NCBI RefSeq assembly: GCF_009846885.1
Contig: NZ_WUWM01000001.1
Span: forward strand, 62,001-126,000
Source of the DNA: Paenibacillus puerhi
GTDB lineage: Bacteria > Bacillota > Bacilli > Paenibacillales > NBRC-103111
DNA length: 64,000 nt
Direction of reading: 5' to 3'
Shown: piece by piece, positions 34,504-43,079 of the stretch
Position numbering within the stretch: the stretch's first letter is position 1
How the letters are laid out: the number at the start of each line of letters is the position of its first letter
Program-made: the position numbers and the translations under genes
Notes under the pieces: generated by a model
What the model was told of the DNA's origin: nothing
Database searches by the model: none
Seen by the model: only the letters and a program-made list of their open reading frames with translations

Positions 34504-34965
34504 CTACGCTTTACCGCCTTGCTTGAAGCTTTCCTTGGCTTGAAGGCCAAGCTTCTTAAGCAGGTCTATGGCCTGCCGCTGCTCGTCGGGCGTCAGACCC
34601 GATACAGCCCCGGCTATCGCTTCACGGTGCTCAGGGAAGGCTTGGCTTAGGAACGAGACGCCGCGCTCTGTTATTTCCGCGAAGCTGACTCGGCGGTCAT
34701 CCGGGCAAGGCTTACGGATAACGAGCTCCTTGCTAACCAGCTTGTCTACGACATAAGTAATATTGCCGCTGGTCATCAGAACCTTCTCCCCGATTTGCTG
34801 AAGCGCATGGGGGCCTTTGTGATAGAGCAGCTCTAGTACGCCGTATTCGGTCGGATTCAAGCCATGCCTCCTGATATCGCGATGGGCATGTGCGCTAACC
34901 CATTCGCAGGCCCTCGACAATACGACGAACAGATGCAGGGCGTCATCACGTTCTTGGTCGGACAT
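34504..34965 (-). CDS. MarR-family transcriptional regulator (MhqR-like)
   Basis: The 153-residue protein is a MarR winged helix: LNPTEYGVLELLYHKGPHALQQIGEKVLMTSGNITYVVDKLVSKELV, then the wing PCPDDRRVSFAEITERG. The order and wording resemble Bacillus MhqR/YkvE, which senses quinones and controls dioxygenases and reductases; this is an inference. Identical palindromes stand upstream of this gene and of pirin, 118 bases downstream. The start is supported by AAAGGAGGTGCCC. The protein probably represses itself and pirin. Confidence 0.87.
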   Translation of the reverse strand: MSDQERDDALHLFVVLSRACEWVSAHAHRDIRRHGLNPTEYGVLELLYHKGPHALQQIGEKVLMTSGNITYVVDKLVSKELVIRKPCPDDRRVSFAEITERGVSFLSQAFPEHREAIAGAVSGLTPDEQRQAIDLLKKLGLQAKESFKQGGKA

Positions 34966-35013
34966 AGGGCACCTCCTTTCCGTGCAGTGGGCTAGCAGGT
35001 TGGTGTTGAATAA

Positions 35014-35033
35014 TTATCTTAATATTAAGATAA
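35014..35033 (-). promoter_or_regulatory. MarR autoregulatory operator
   Basis: TTATCTTAATATTAAGATAA is a perfect 20-bp palindrome 49-68 bases before the marR start. The same sequence, slightly changed, precedes pirin. Confidence 0.82.
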
Positions 35034-35099
35034 AGGATTAGGTAAGAAAAGTCAAGCTCACTCCGCCGGGCTTCGGCGCTTGTTAGAGGGGGAAAGCCG

Positions 35100-35652
35100 A
35101 CGAGGAAATGAAATCGAGACCCGAACCGGCTTATGCTCCGCTCTAGTAGAGTGATCTGAAAGTCATGTAATCATGGAGGTTACGGCTAACGGACATGTTG
35201 AACCGTTAGCGGTTGGGATGGACACGGATACGAATGTAAGGGACATATTGGACCGTTAGAGCGACAAATACTTGGTATTCCGGGCGTTTGAGACCGCTAT
35301 GAGTACGTCAAGTCCGTTACATGTTTAATCAAGCCCAAATCTGCTTCTAAGAGGACACCATGTCCGTTAGCCGATCCCGATACCCTTGCAGGTATTGGGG
35401 ACAAGTAACGTTACTTCGGGAACGTTCTACTATTTAAGAAAAAGGCGCGTCATGAAGAGGCATTACAAGGGTTATCCGATAGTTAGCGGACAGCATTCCT
35501 TACATGCTGAGTTTAGCTTTTGCTAAAGCGCAGGTAATCGCTCTGCCCGAAAGAATAGCCGCCGCCGCTGCCGCTGCCAAGCATCCGCATCGCTTCCAGA
35601 AACGGCCCATTCTGAAGTTTGGCTTCTGGTCTTACCCCTCTGCAGCATTGTT
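35100..35652. repeat. Intergenic region with GGACAT...ACCGTTAG repeats
   Basis: No gene is seen. A second dispersed motif occurs at least five times: GCTAACGGACATGTTGAACCGTTAGCG at about 35185, AGGGACATATTGGACCGTTAGAG at about 35239, AAGTCCGTTACATGTTT at about 35309, ACCATGTCCGTTAGCCG at about 35358 (inverted), and ATAGTTAGCGGACAGC at about 35480. The core is GGACAT(A/G)TTG(A/G)ACCGTTAG. Confidence 0.6.
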
Positions 35653-36666
35653 CTACCTGACTCCGAGCGAGGCTGCGGAGGATCGAATGATCAGCTCCGA
35701 GGGCAGTATGATCTTGCGCGGCTCTTCTTGAGCGCGGCCCTCGATTCGATCGATCAGCCACTGCATCCCGAGCGAGCCGAACTGATAGGCCGGTTGAGCG
35801 GCGACAGTGAGGAACGGATGAAGAGCCGAGGCGAGTCCGAGGTCGTCGAAGCAAACCACGGACATGTCATCCGGCACCTCCAGCCCCTTAGCACGGAGTC
35901 CCTGAATGGCCCCTACGGCAAGGAAGTTGTTCGCTGCGAAGATGGCGGTCGGAGGTTCGGGCAGCTGGAGCAAACGGTCCAGCGCCGCCTCATCCTGGAT
36001 ATCCCGATAGCTGGCGTGCAGGACGAGTTCTTCGTCGTAGGCTACATCGTTCAGCTTCAGAGCCTCCTTGTAGCCGATATGCCGCTGGCGAGCGGTCGAG
36101 ACGTCCTCCGAGCCGTTGATGAGGGCGATGCGCCGGTGGCCCAGCTCGAGCAAATGCTCGACGAGTCCCCGCGCTCCTTCCTTGCTATCCCCGAGCACGG
36201 TGTCGCTCTGGATGCCGGGGACCTCGCGGTCGAGCAGGACGAGGGGGATGCGATGCTTTTGCAGCTGCTGCAAGTGCGCGGCGGAGCCGTCGCCCGCAGG
36301 CGCGAACAGCACGCCGTCCACCCGGGTGGAGAGGATCATGTCCACGTAATCTTTTTCTTTCGCGTAGTTCTCATCGCTGTTGCCGAACAGCAGCTTGTAG
36401 CCGAGCCGCTTGGCCGTATCTTCGGCCCCCCGCGCGAGTGTCGTATAGAACGGATTGGTAATATCCGTGATCAGCAGGGAGATGATATGCGTTTTCTGAA
36501 GCACGAGGCTGCGGGCGTTGGAGTTGGGGACATAATTGAGCTCCTCCATCACCTGCTTGACCCGTTGCCGGGTAAGCTCGCTAATTTTGCCATTGTTATT
36601 GATAACTCTGGAAACGGTCATCGCGGATACGTTGGCTTTCTTGGCGATATCGTAGATTGTGATCAA
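35653..36666 (-). CDS. LacI-family regulator of the sugar-acid operon
   Basis: This is a 337-residue LacI/GalR repressor. The HTH IYDIAKKANVSAMTVSRVINN is followed by the hinge and a periplasmic-binding-like domain (SLLITDITNPFY, GVLFAP, VLLDREVPGI, ALINGSED, AIFAANNFLAVGA, VCFDDLGLASALHP). The TTG at 36666 is preferred for its spacing to AAAGGAG; TTG at 36669 is possible. It is divergent from the UxaA genes, with one strong promoter and a GTTATCGATAAC operator between. It should be released by an intermediate of L-fucose or a similar sugar. Confidence 0.9.
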   Translation of the reverse strand: MITIYDIAKKANVSAMTVSRVINNNGKISELTRQRVKQVMEELNYVPNSNARSLVLQKTHIISLLITDITNPFYTTLARGAEDTAKRLGYKLLFGNSDENYAKEKDYVDMILSTRVDGVLFAPAGDGSAAHLQQLQKHRIPLVLLDREVPGIQSDTVLGDSKEGARGLVEHLLELGHRRIALINGSEDVSTARQRHIGYKEALKLNDVAYDEELVLHASYRDIQDEAALDRLLQLPEPPTAIFAANNFLAVGAIQGLRAKGLEVPDDMSVVCFDDLGLASALHPFLTVAAQPAYQFGSLGMQWLIDRIEGRAQEEPRKIILPSELIIRSSAASLGVR

Positions 36667-36719
36667 CAATGACGCTCCTTTCGATACATGACTAAGGTTT
36701 ATTGTAGGGAAAAAAGAGA

Positions 36720-36763
36720 TTGACAGCAAGTCATTCCATTGCTATGTTAAAGTTATCGATAAC
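36720..36763 (+). promoter_or_regulatory. Sugar-acid operon promoter with LacI operator
   Basis: TTGACA (36720-36725), 17 bases, TATGTT (36743-36748) is a good promoter. The palindrome GTTATCGATAAC (36752-36763) lies at the start of transcription, where a LacI-type repressor would block it. It reads toward the dehydratase genes. Confidence 0.82.
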
Positions 36764-36787
36764 ATTAACTGCTGGAGGCTGAAATAT

Positions 36788-37105
36788 ATGGCACATTCGA
36801 TTGAACCTGGCGCTGATGCGCTCGTGATGGATGAGGCGGATCATGTCGCGACAGCACTGAAGGATTTGGAAGCGGGCGATGATATCCGTTACCGGATCGG
36901 TACTCGTGTGGAACACGTTGTCTTGCTGGACCCGGTGCCGTTTGGCCACAAGATTTCGATCGTCGCTATGGAGACAGGGTTTGATGTGCGAAAGTACGGT
37001 GAGGTAATCGGCAGGACAGTCTGTCCGATCGAAGCGGGCAGGCATGTGCATGTTCACAATATAGAAGGCATCCGCGGACGCGGAGATCAGGCAGTGGCTA
37101 AGTAG
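36788..37105 (+). CDS. UxaA-type sugar-acid dehydratase, small (SAF) subunit
   Basis: The 105-residue protein is the SAF-like N-terminal domain found in altronate/galactarate dehydratases: HVATALKDLEAGDDI, VVLLDPVPFGHKISIVAMETG, then the conserved VRKYGEVIGRTV..I..G.HVHVHN. The large subunit follows 106 bases later. In Campylobacter jejuni the same split pair lies in the L-fucose locus and acts as fuconate dehydratase. With the FucU, lactonase, SDR and FAH genes here, L-fuconate dehydration is the best assignment. GGAGG precedes the ATG. Confidence 0.85.
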   Translation: MAHSIEPGADALVMDEADHVATALKDLEAGDDIRYRIGTRVEHVVLLDPVPFGHKISIVAMETGFDVRKYGEVIGRTVCPIEAGRHVHVHNIEGIRGRGDQAVAK

Positions 37106-37211
37106 ACAAGGCGGATCAAGGCGAGAGCGGCTTACCTGAGATAACCAAGTAAGCGGTTACTATGCATGCGTGGGAGCTATTCAATTCTAGCGGGGAGGCA
37201 GTACTTACAAG

Positions 37212-38372
37212 ATGACAACGATAATGGGATACGAACGGGCGAACGGGGATATCGGCATCCGCAACCACCTGCTGATCATACCGACCGTCATTTGCTCCAA
37301 TCAGGTTTGTTCACGCATTATGCAAAACGTGCCGGGGGCGGTTGCCATACCGCATCAGCACGGCTGCAGTCAGATCGGCGCGGATAAGGACCGGACCTTT
37401 GAGGTTTTGGCGGGAACGGGGAAAAACCCCAATGTCGGGGCTGTGCTTATTATTAGTCTAGGCTGCGAGGTTGTCGATCCGGAGGCTTTGGCAGAAGCTA
37501 TAAAGGTTACCGGTAAACCTGTTGAATTCTTCGATATTCAAAGTGTCGGCGGTTCGGTCAAAGCGATTCAGCACGGCACCGAGCTGGCGCGCGGCATGCT
37601 TGCCGAGCTGGAGAAGCAGCCGAAGGTGCCCGTGCCTTTGTCCAAGCTGAAGGTGGGCGTGAAATGCGGGGGCTCGGATGCCACCTCGGGGCTAGCGTCC
37701 AACCCTGCCCTGGGGGCGGCTGCCGACTCGCTGATCGCGGAGGGCGGTACGATCGTCATCGGCGAGACGACCGAGATCATCGGCGCGGAGCACGTGCTGG
37801 CGGAGCGCTGCGCGACGACGGAGACGAAGGAGCAGCTGTATCATATCGTCGACCGCTTCGAGAAGGAAGTCGAGCGGATGGGCGCCGATATGCGGGGCGG
37901 CAATCCGAGCCCCGGCAACATCGCGGGCGGACTTTCGACCATCGAGGAAAAGTCGCTGGGCTGCATCAGTAAGTGCGGTACCGCGCCGATCCGCGGGGTT
38001 ATCGAATACGCGGAGCATTTGCCGGAGGGCGGCTTGTATTTCATGGACTCGCCGGGCAATGACATCGAGTGCGTATCGGGCATGGCCGCGGGCGGCGCCC
38101 ACATTGTCTGCTTTACGACGGGTCGCGGTACGCCTACAGGCTCAGCCGTTATACCCGTAATCAAGATTACCGGCAATAAGCGGACGTTCGACCTGATGGA
38201 GGACAATATGGACGTCGACGTCAGCGAGATGCTGGACGGGACGCTGGGTCTCGGGCAGGCGGGCGATCGCATCTGGCAGGAAATTAGGGAAGTGGCCGAA
38301 GGCAAATTGACCAAGGCTGAGGTGCTGGGCCATCAGGAGTTCAGCATCAACCGGATCGGACCAAGCTTGTAA
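37212..38372 (+). CDS. UxaA-type sugar-acid dehydratase, large subunit
   Basis: The 386-residue protein is the C-terminal catalytic part of the UxaA/GarD family: GYERANGDIGIRNHLLIIPTVICSNQVCSRI in outline, HQHGCSQIG, LGCEVVD, VGVKCGGSDATSGLASNPA, AERCATT and CISKCGTAPI. Conserved Cys/His residues bind the iron. It works with the small subunit to remove water from an aldonate, giving a 2-keto-3-deoxy acid. GGGGAGG lies about 12 bases upstream. Altronate or galactarate are alternative substrates, but no uronate isomerase or reductase is nearby. Confidence 0.87.
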   Translation: MTTIMGYERANGDIGIRNHLLIIPTVICSNQVCSRIMQNVPGAVAIPHQHGCSQIGADKDRTFEVLAGTGKNPNVGAVLIISLGCEVVDPEALAEAIKVTGKPVEFFDIQSVGGSVKAIQHGTELARGMLAELEKQPKVPVPLSKLKVGVKCGGSDATSGLASNPALGAAADSLIAEGGTIVIGETTEIIGAEHVLAERCATTETKEQLYHIVDRFEKEVERMGADMRGGNPSPGNIAGGLSTIEEKSLGCISKCGTAPIRGVIEYAEHLPEGGLYFMDSPGNDIECVSGMAAGGAHIVCFTTGRGTPTGSAVIPVIKITGNKRTFDLMEDNMDVDVSEMLDGTLGLGQAGDRIWQEIREVAEGKLTKAEVLGHQEFSINRIGPSL

Positions 38373-38389
38373 AGGAAGGAGGAAGCCTC

Positions 38390-39514
38390 GTGACAGGAAC
38401 ACAAGGGAATGCCGAGTGGCTGGACCTGGATTACAAGCCTAAGGTACCGCAGGACCGTTCGATCGGCATCGCGATCGTCGGCGCGGGCGAGATCGTCGGC
38501 GCCTGCCACCTCCCCGCTTACAAAATGGGCCAGCTGAACGTCGTCGGCATCTATGACGTCGATGCGGCGAAGGCGAAGTCGCTCGCCGACCAGTTCGGCA
38601 TCGGGCGCGTCTATGGCTCGCTCGACGAGCTGCTGGCCGACCCGCAGGTGCGTGTGGTCGATCTGGCCGTGCCGGCCAAGGCCCAGCCGGGTATCACGGC
38701 CCAAGTCGCGGAGGCGGGCAAGCACATGCTCTGCCAGAAGCCGCTGGCTGAAACATACGCGGAGGCCGCGGGGATAGCGGACGCCTGCGTACGGGCAGGC
38801 GTGAAGGGCGCAGTCAACCAGCAGATGCGCTGGTCGCCGGGCATACGGGCCACGCATACGATTATTAGCCGCGGCTGGCTGGGCGAGCTGCTGCAGGCTT
38901 CCATCGCCGTAAATGTGAAGCAGGAATTCGCTAACTGGGGCTGGCTGAGAACGATGCCTACGCTCGAATTTATGTATCACAGCATTCATTATATCGATGC
39001 GATCCGCTTTCTATTCGGCACGCCGGAGTATATCTATGCGGACGGAGCGCGGTTCCCGGGTCAGCAGTGCGTCGGTGAGACCAGGACGCTGCTGCATATG
39101 AAGTTTCCCGGCGAAGCGCGCGGGATGATCCACGATAACCACAATCACATCGCGGGCGAGGACGACTGGTATGCCACATACCGGTTCGAGGGCACGGAGG
39201 GGATCGTGAAGGGAACGAACGGTTCCTTGTATAACTATCCGGTGGGACGCGAGGACACGCTAAGCTTCTATACGAAGCGGCTTCATCCGGACTACTGGTT
39301 CACGCCTTCGCTGCACGGCAAATGGTTTCCGCATGCATTCCTCGGCACGATGGGCGAGCTGCTGCGCGCGATCGAAGAGGACCGCGAGCCGGAGAACAGC
39401 GTACAGGACAATCTGAAGACGATGCAGATCGTGTTCGGCGCGTACCGATCGATGGCCGAGAACCGTCCCGTACGTCTGGAGGAAATTGCGCGGGAGGAGG
39501 GAGCCGTATGTTAA
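38390..39514 (+). CDS. Gfo/Idh/MocA-family dehydrogenase (probable L-fucose dehydrogenase)
   Basis: This is a 374-residue NAD(P)-dependent oxidoreductase. The Rossmann start is IAIVGAGEIVGACHLPAY, followed by VVGIYDVDAAKAKSLADQFG, the ARVVDLAVPAKAQPG strand and the MLCQKPLAE motif with its catalytic Lys. The C-terminal half is the Gfo/Idh alpha-beta domain. Within this operon it could oxidise the free sugar at C1 to the lactone, step one of the pathway. The GTG start follows AAGGAAGGAGG. Its last seven bases overlap the mutarotase start. Confidence 0.82.
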   Translation: MTGTQGNAEWLDLDYKPKVPQDRSIGIAIVGAGEIVGACHLPAYKMGQLNVVGIYDVDAAKAKSLADQFGIGRVYGSLDELLADPQVRVVDLAVPAKAQPGITAQVAEAGKHMLCQKPLAETYAEAAGIADACVRAGVKGAVNQQMRWSPGIRATHTIISRGWLGELLQASIAVNVKQEFANWGWLRTMPTLEFMYHSIHYIDAIRFLFGTPEYIYADGARFPGQQCVGETRTLLHMKFPGEARGMIHDNHNHIAGEDDWYATYRFEGTEGIVKGTNGSLYNYPVGREDTLSFYTKRLHPDYWFTPSLHGKWFPHAFLGTMGELLRAIEEDREPENSVQDNLKTMQIVFGAYRSMAENRPVRLEEIAREEGAVC

Positions 39515-39978
39515 AAGGCATTCCTTCTATTCTATCGCCCGAGCTGCTTGCGATTCTTATGGAAATGGGGCATGGCGATGAACTGGTGCTGGCTGATGGC
39601 AACTTTCCCGCAGCGTCCTGCGCCAAGCGCCTGGTACGGGCCGATGGACACGGCATACCGGAGCTGCTGGAAGCGGTGCTCCAGCTCTATCCGCTCGATC
39701 AGTATGTCGAGGCCCCGGTTAGCTTGATGCAGGTCGTGCCCGGCGATCCGGTCGTGCCGGTGATCTGGGAAGACTACCGCGAGATTGCGGACCGCCATGA
39801 AGGACGCCCTGTGAAGCAGGAGTTTCTCGAACGTTTCGAGTTCTATGAACGGGCCAAGCAAGCTTATGCTATTGTCGCTACCGGAGAGAGCGCCCAGTAC
39901 GCCAACCTCATACTGAGCAAGGGCGTGATCGTGGAAGCGATGACGAGCGAGCGGGAGAGCGAATGCGATGAGAATTGA
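39508..39978 (+). CDS. fucU: L-fucose mutarotase (FucU/RbsD family)
   Basis: The 156-residue protein matches FucU: MLKGIPSILSPELLAILMEMGHGDE with the catalytic His, LADGNFPA, VRADGHGIPELLEAVL, PLDQYVEAPVSLMQVV and a C-terminal YANLILSKGVI. It interconverts the anomers of L-fucose, supplying the form used by the dehydrogenase. The ATG at 39508 overlaps the previous stop, which indicates coupling. This gene is the main argument that the operon handles L-fucose and not rhamnose, which would use RhaM. Confidence 0.88.
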   Translation: MLKGIPSILSPELLAILMEMGHGDELVLADGNFPAASCAKRLVRADGHGIPELLEAVLQLYPLDQYVEAPVSLMQVVPGDPVVPVIWEDYREIADRHEGRPVKQEFLERFEFYERAKQAYAIVATGESAQYANLILSKGVIVEAMTSERESECDEN

Positions 39979-40801
39979 TGCGCATCAGCATTATTGGAAG
40001 CTGGCACGCGGAGATTACGGCTGGCTGACGCCGGAGCAAGGCGTGCTGTACCGGGACTATGGACCGAACGAGCTGCGACCGGAGCTGTCCCGACGGCACA
40101 TCGACCGCACGATAGTCGTACAGGCCGCTCCGACTGTGGAGGAAACCCGGTATTTGCTCAAGCTCTGTGAGCGTGAGGAGTCGCTGGCCGGCGTCGTCGG
40201 TTGGGTCGATCTGGAGGCTGACGACGTGGAGCAGATGCTTGATGAGCTTGCCGCTTCTCCGTATTTTAAAGGCGTTCGCCCCATGCTTCAGGATCTGGGG
40301 GATGATGCGTATATCGTACGGGATAAGGTGCTCCGTTCGCTGGGCATGCTCGTTGAACGTGGACTGACTCTGGATATTCTGGTGCGTTCCCGTCATCTGC
40401 CGTATGTGGCTCAGATGCTGGACCTCGTTCCGGGCATCCCGGCCGTAATCGATCATATCGCCAAGCCGGATATTGCAGGGGGCGAGCGGGAACCATGGCT
40501 CAGCGGGATGGAGACGGTAGCGGAGCATGAGAACGTCTACGTCAAGCTCTCGGGCATGGTCACCGAAGCTGATCTGGCGAACTGGACAGAGGCGGACATC
40601 CGCCCTTACGTGACGGAGGTGTGCCGGATGTTCGGCCCGGAGCGGCTCATGTTCGGCAGCGACTGGCCGGTCTGCTTGCTCGCAGCGAGCTATGAGGAAG
40701 TGGTGTCGCTGGTGGAGCGGACATTGCCGGAAGCTTGGAAGGCAGAGGAGCGGGCCGCCGTATTTGGCGGGAACGCGGCCAGATTTTATCGGATACGGTG
40801 A
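39968..40801 (+). CDS. Amidohydrolase-family lactonase (L-fuconolactonase)
   Basis: This 277-residue protein of the PF04909 amidohydrolase group has metal site DAHQHYWK, YGWL near the start, GVRPMLQD, VIDHIAKP, YVKLSGM and GSDWPVC (Asp metal/base). These are the hallmarks of L-fuconolactonase/rhamnonolactonase. It opens the lactone made by the dehydrogenase to give L-fuconate for the UxaA pair. It overlaps fucU by 11 bases, so it is translated from the same message. Confidence 0.88.
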   Translation: MRIDAHQHYWKLARGDYGWLTPEQGVLYRDYGPNELRPELSRRHIDRTIVVQAAPTVEETRYLLKLCEREESLAGVVGWVDLEADDVEQMLDELAASPYFKGVRPMLQDLGDDAYIVRDKVLRSLGMLVERGLTLDILVRSRHLPYVAQMLDLVPGIPAVIDHIAKPDIAGGEREPWLSGMETVAEHENVYVKLSGMVTEADLANWTEADIRPYVTEVCRMFGPERLMFGSDWPVCLLAASYEEVVSLVERTLPEAWKAEERAAVFGGNAARFYRIR

Positions 40802-40909
40802 GGTTGGAGGCGCTGAGGTGCCGGGGCACGGGGGCGTGGAAGCACATAGGTAATGAGGCAGCAAACCTGCGAACAGGCAGGAATACCATTCCTATTTTCT
40901 TCCCAAAAG

Positions 40910-41050
40910 AGAAGTGCCTGCGAATCTACAGGCATTTCGGCTTGGATTCCGTCCCCCCGAAGCTTCACTCCATTAATGCATGTTGAATCGCAGGAATATG
41001 GCGAGTCTACGCACTATTTAGCCTAAAAGATGTATAGTGGCAGGTTTAAC
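40910..41050. repeat. Dispersed repeat copies between lactonase and SDR genes
   Basis: The 389-base gap holds no gene. AGTGCCTGCGAATCTACAGGCATTTCGG at about 40914 is a small palindrome of the CCTGC family. At about 41019-41044 the complement of ACCTGCCACTATACATCTTTTAGG occurs. The gap separates the dehydrogenase/lactonase part from the lower pathway genes. Confidence 0.6.
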
Positions 41051-41190
41051 TCCAGACAGACGGACTTCCTTCCGTTGAAGTCTTTTTCAGCGCCCAAACA
41101 AGCTGGAAGTGAGGGACCGGAAAGCCAGTAGATATAGGCAGGCAACGCAGCAGCATCAACATCGGAACAAACGAAAGGAGATCGGGTACC

Positions 41191-41964
41191 ATGAGACTTG
41201 CAGGTAAAATTACGTTGATCACCGGAGCTGGCTCGGGCATCGGCCGCAGCTCGGCGCTGCGGTTTGCAGAAGAAGGCGCATCGGTTATCATCGCCGACCT
41301 GGATGAAGCGAAGGGACAGGAGACGGCTGCGGAAATCCGCTTGGCCGGGGGTTCGGCGATATTCCTGAAGGCAAACGTCACCGAGCCGGAATCGGTTCAG
41401 ACGCTGGTAACCGGGGCGATCGCCGAATATGGCCGCATCGATGTGCTGTTCAACAATGCGGGCATCAGCGGCGTGGGCGCGCTGCATGAGGTCGAGCCGG
41501 AAGTATGGGACCGCGTCATCAACGTTAATATTCGCGGAACCTTCCTCCCCAGCAAGTACGTGCTGCCCCATATGATGGAGCAGTGCGGCGGAGTGATCAT
41601 CAACATGTCGTCCTGCATCGCCGAGATCGGGCTGGCCCAGCGCGCTTCCTATGCGGCGACCAAGGGGGCGGTGCTCGCGCTCACCAAGTCCATGCAGGTG
41701 GACTATGCGCCTTATGGCATCCGCGTCAATGCGCTGCTTCCGGGTACGATCCTGACGCCTTTCGTCGAGAACTACCTGAAGCAGTCTTACGCCGACCCGG
41801 AGGAAGGGCTGGCCGGGATCAAGCGCCGCCAGCTCAGCGGGGATCTCGGCAGACCGGAGGACGTGGCGCAAGCCGCCGTGTTCCTGGCCTCGGATGAATC
41901 GAAGTTTATGATGGGCTCGCCGCTCTATATCGACGGCGGAGTCGTGTTCGGCAAAAACGCTTAG
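41191..41964 (+). CDS. SDR dehydrogenase (probable 2-keto-3-deoxy-L-fuconate dehydrogenase)
   Basis: The 257-residue classical short-chain dehydrogenase has nucleotide motif TGAGSGIGRS, an NNAG motif (VLFNNAGIS), catalytic Ser in IINMSSCIAEIG, Tyr/Lys in SYAATK, and a C-terminal GSPLYIDGGVV. In the non-phosphorylative fucose route an SDR oxidises 2-keto-3-deoxy-L-fuconate to the 2,4-diketo acid, the substrate of the FAH-type hydrolase encoded 13 bases downstream. AAAGGAGATC precedes the ATG. It could alternatively be the sugar dehydrogenase itself. Confidence 0.87.
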   Translation: MRLAGKITLITGAGSGIGRSSALRFAEEGASVIIADLDEAKGQETAAEIRLAGGSAIFLKANVTEPESVQTLVTGAIAEYGRIDVLFNNAGISGVGALHEVEPEVWDRVINVNIRGTFLPSKYVLPHMMEQCGGVIINMSSCIAEIGLAQRASYAATKGAVLALTKSMQVDYAPYGIRVNALLPGTILTPFVENYLKQSYADPEEGLAGIKRRQLSGDLGRPEDVAQAAVFLASDESKFMMGSPLYIDGGVVFGKNA

Positions 41965-41977
41965 GAGGGACTTATTC

Positions 41978-42877
41978 ATGAAACTGGTTACATTCGAACA
42001 AGCAGGAGCTTATAAGCTCGGTGTAAAAACGGACCGTGGTATCCTGGACGTGGCGAAGGCCGCGGCTGTGAGCGGTCTGGAAGGTATCCCTACCGACGTG
42101 CATGAGGTTATCGAGGGAGGCGCCTCCGCCATTGCAGCGCTGCAGGCGCTCGTAGACCGCTCCTCGGAGGGGGACGTCGCCTGCTGGCTGGACGAAGCGA
42201 AGCTGCAGCTTGGTCCTTGCGTCACGCGTCCGAACAAGATTATTTGCGTCGGGCTGAATTACCGCAAGCATGCTGAGGAGACGAATGCGCCGATCCCGCA
42301 ATATCCGATCCTCTTCAATAAATTCAACAACACGCTGGCTGCCCAAGGCGACGGTATCCCGCTGCCGACAAAGGTTACCTCCGAAGTGGATTACGAAGCG
42401 GAGCTGGTGATCGTCATCGGGCAAACCGCCAAGTATGTGTCCAGGGAAGAGGCGCTCAGCCATGTGTTCGGCTACTGCTGCGTGAACGATCTGTCAGCAC
42501 GCGACTTGCAGATGCGGACGCATCAATGGCTGCTTGGCAAGTCATGCGATAAGTTCTCGCCGCTCGGCCCGTACCTGGTCAGCGCCGATGAAGTCGGCAA
42601 TCCGAACGCGCTGTCGATCAAAGCAATCGTCAATGGCGAGGTGCGCCAGAGCTCCAACACGTCCGATATGATTTTCCACTGCGACGAGATCGTCAGCTAC
42701 ATCTCGCATCACATGACGCTCGTACCGGGAGATATCATCCTGACGGGGACACCGGAAGGCGTTGTGTTCGGCCTTCCGCCGGAGCAGCGCGTTTACCTGA
42801 AGGACGGCGACATCGTAACGATCGAGATCGAGAAGCTCGGTTCGCTGACAAACCGGATGGTGGCAGAGACGCCATAG
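41978..42877 (+). CDS. FAH-family hydrolase (probable 2,4-diketo-3-deoxy-L-fuconate hydrolase)
   Basis: The 299-residue fumarylacetoacetate-hydrolase-type enzyme has blocks KIICVGLNYRKHAEE, YEAELVIVIG (metal Glu), YCCVNDLSARDLQ (metal Asp), SCDKFSPLGPYLV, ILTGTPEGVVFG and DGDIVTIEIEKLG. The enzyme of this family in bacterial L-fucose and L-rhamnose routes splits the 2,4-diketo-3-deoxy acid to pyruvate and L-lactate. It closes the operon and is followed by a strong terminator. The start follows AGGAGGG. Confidence 0.88.
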   Translation: MKLVTFEQAGAYKLGVKTDRGILDVAKAAAVSGLEGIPTDVHEVIEGGASAIAALQALVDRSSEGDVACWLDEAKLQLGPCVTRPNKIICVGLNYRKHAEETNAPIPQYPILFNKFNNTLAAQGDGIPLPTKVTSEVDYEAELVIVIGQTAKYVSREEALSHVFGYCCVNDLSARDLQMRTHQWLLGKSCDKFSPLGPYLVSADEVGNPNALSIKAIVNGEVRQSSNTSDMIFHCDEIVSYISHHMTLVPGDIILTGTPEGVVFGLPPEQRVYLKDGDIVTIEIEKLGSLTNRMVAETP

Positions 42878-42923
42878 ATAGAACAGAAAGCGTGGCTTGC
42901 GGCGTAAGCTGGAAGCAGAGTCG

Positions 42924-42949
42924 AGAGAGAGCGGCCGCTCTCTCTTTTT
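42924..42949 (+). terminator. Terminator of the sugar-acid operon
   Basis: A perfect palindrome AGAGAGAGCGGCCGCTCTCTCT (11-bp arms) is followed by TTTT and lies 47 bases after the FAH stop. Confidence 0.88.
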
Positions 42950-43079
42950 CCCTATTAAGCTCCTCTTACAGCGCAGATCCGGAGCTTAAGTTCCGTGCCG
43001 GCTTTCTAAAGGTATATAATGTTGGAAGAGGCATGCGAGGGTGTTCCTCTTAAAACACGTTGAAAACGGGAGATGTTCA

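Noticed and set aside
35728..36672. 314-codon plus-strand open frame opposite the LacI gene
   Set aside because: The minus-strand frame has a complete HTH and ligand-binding domain. The plus-strand frame is antisense shadow.
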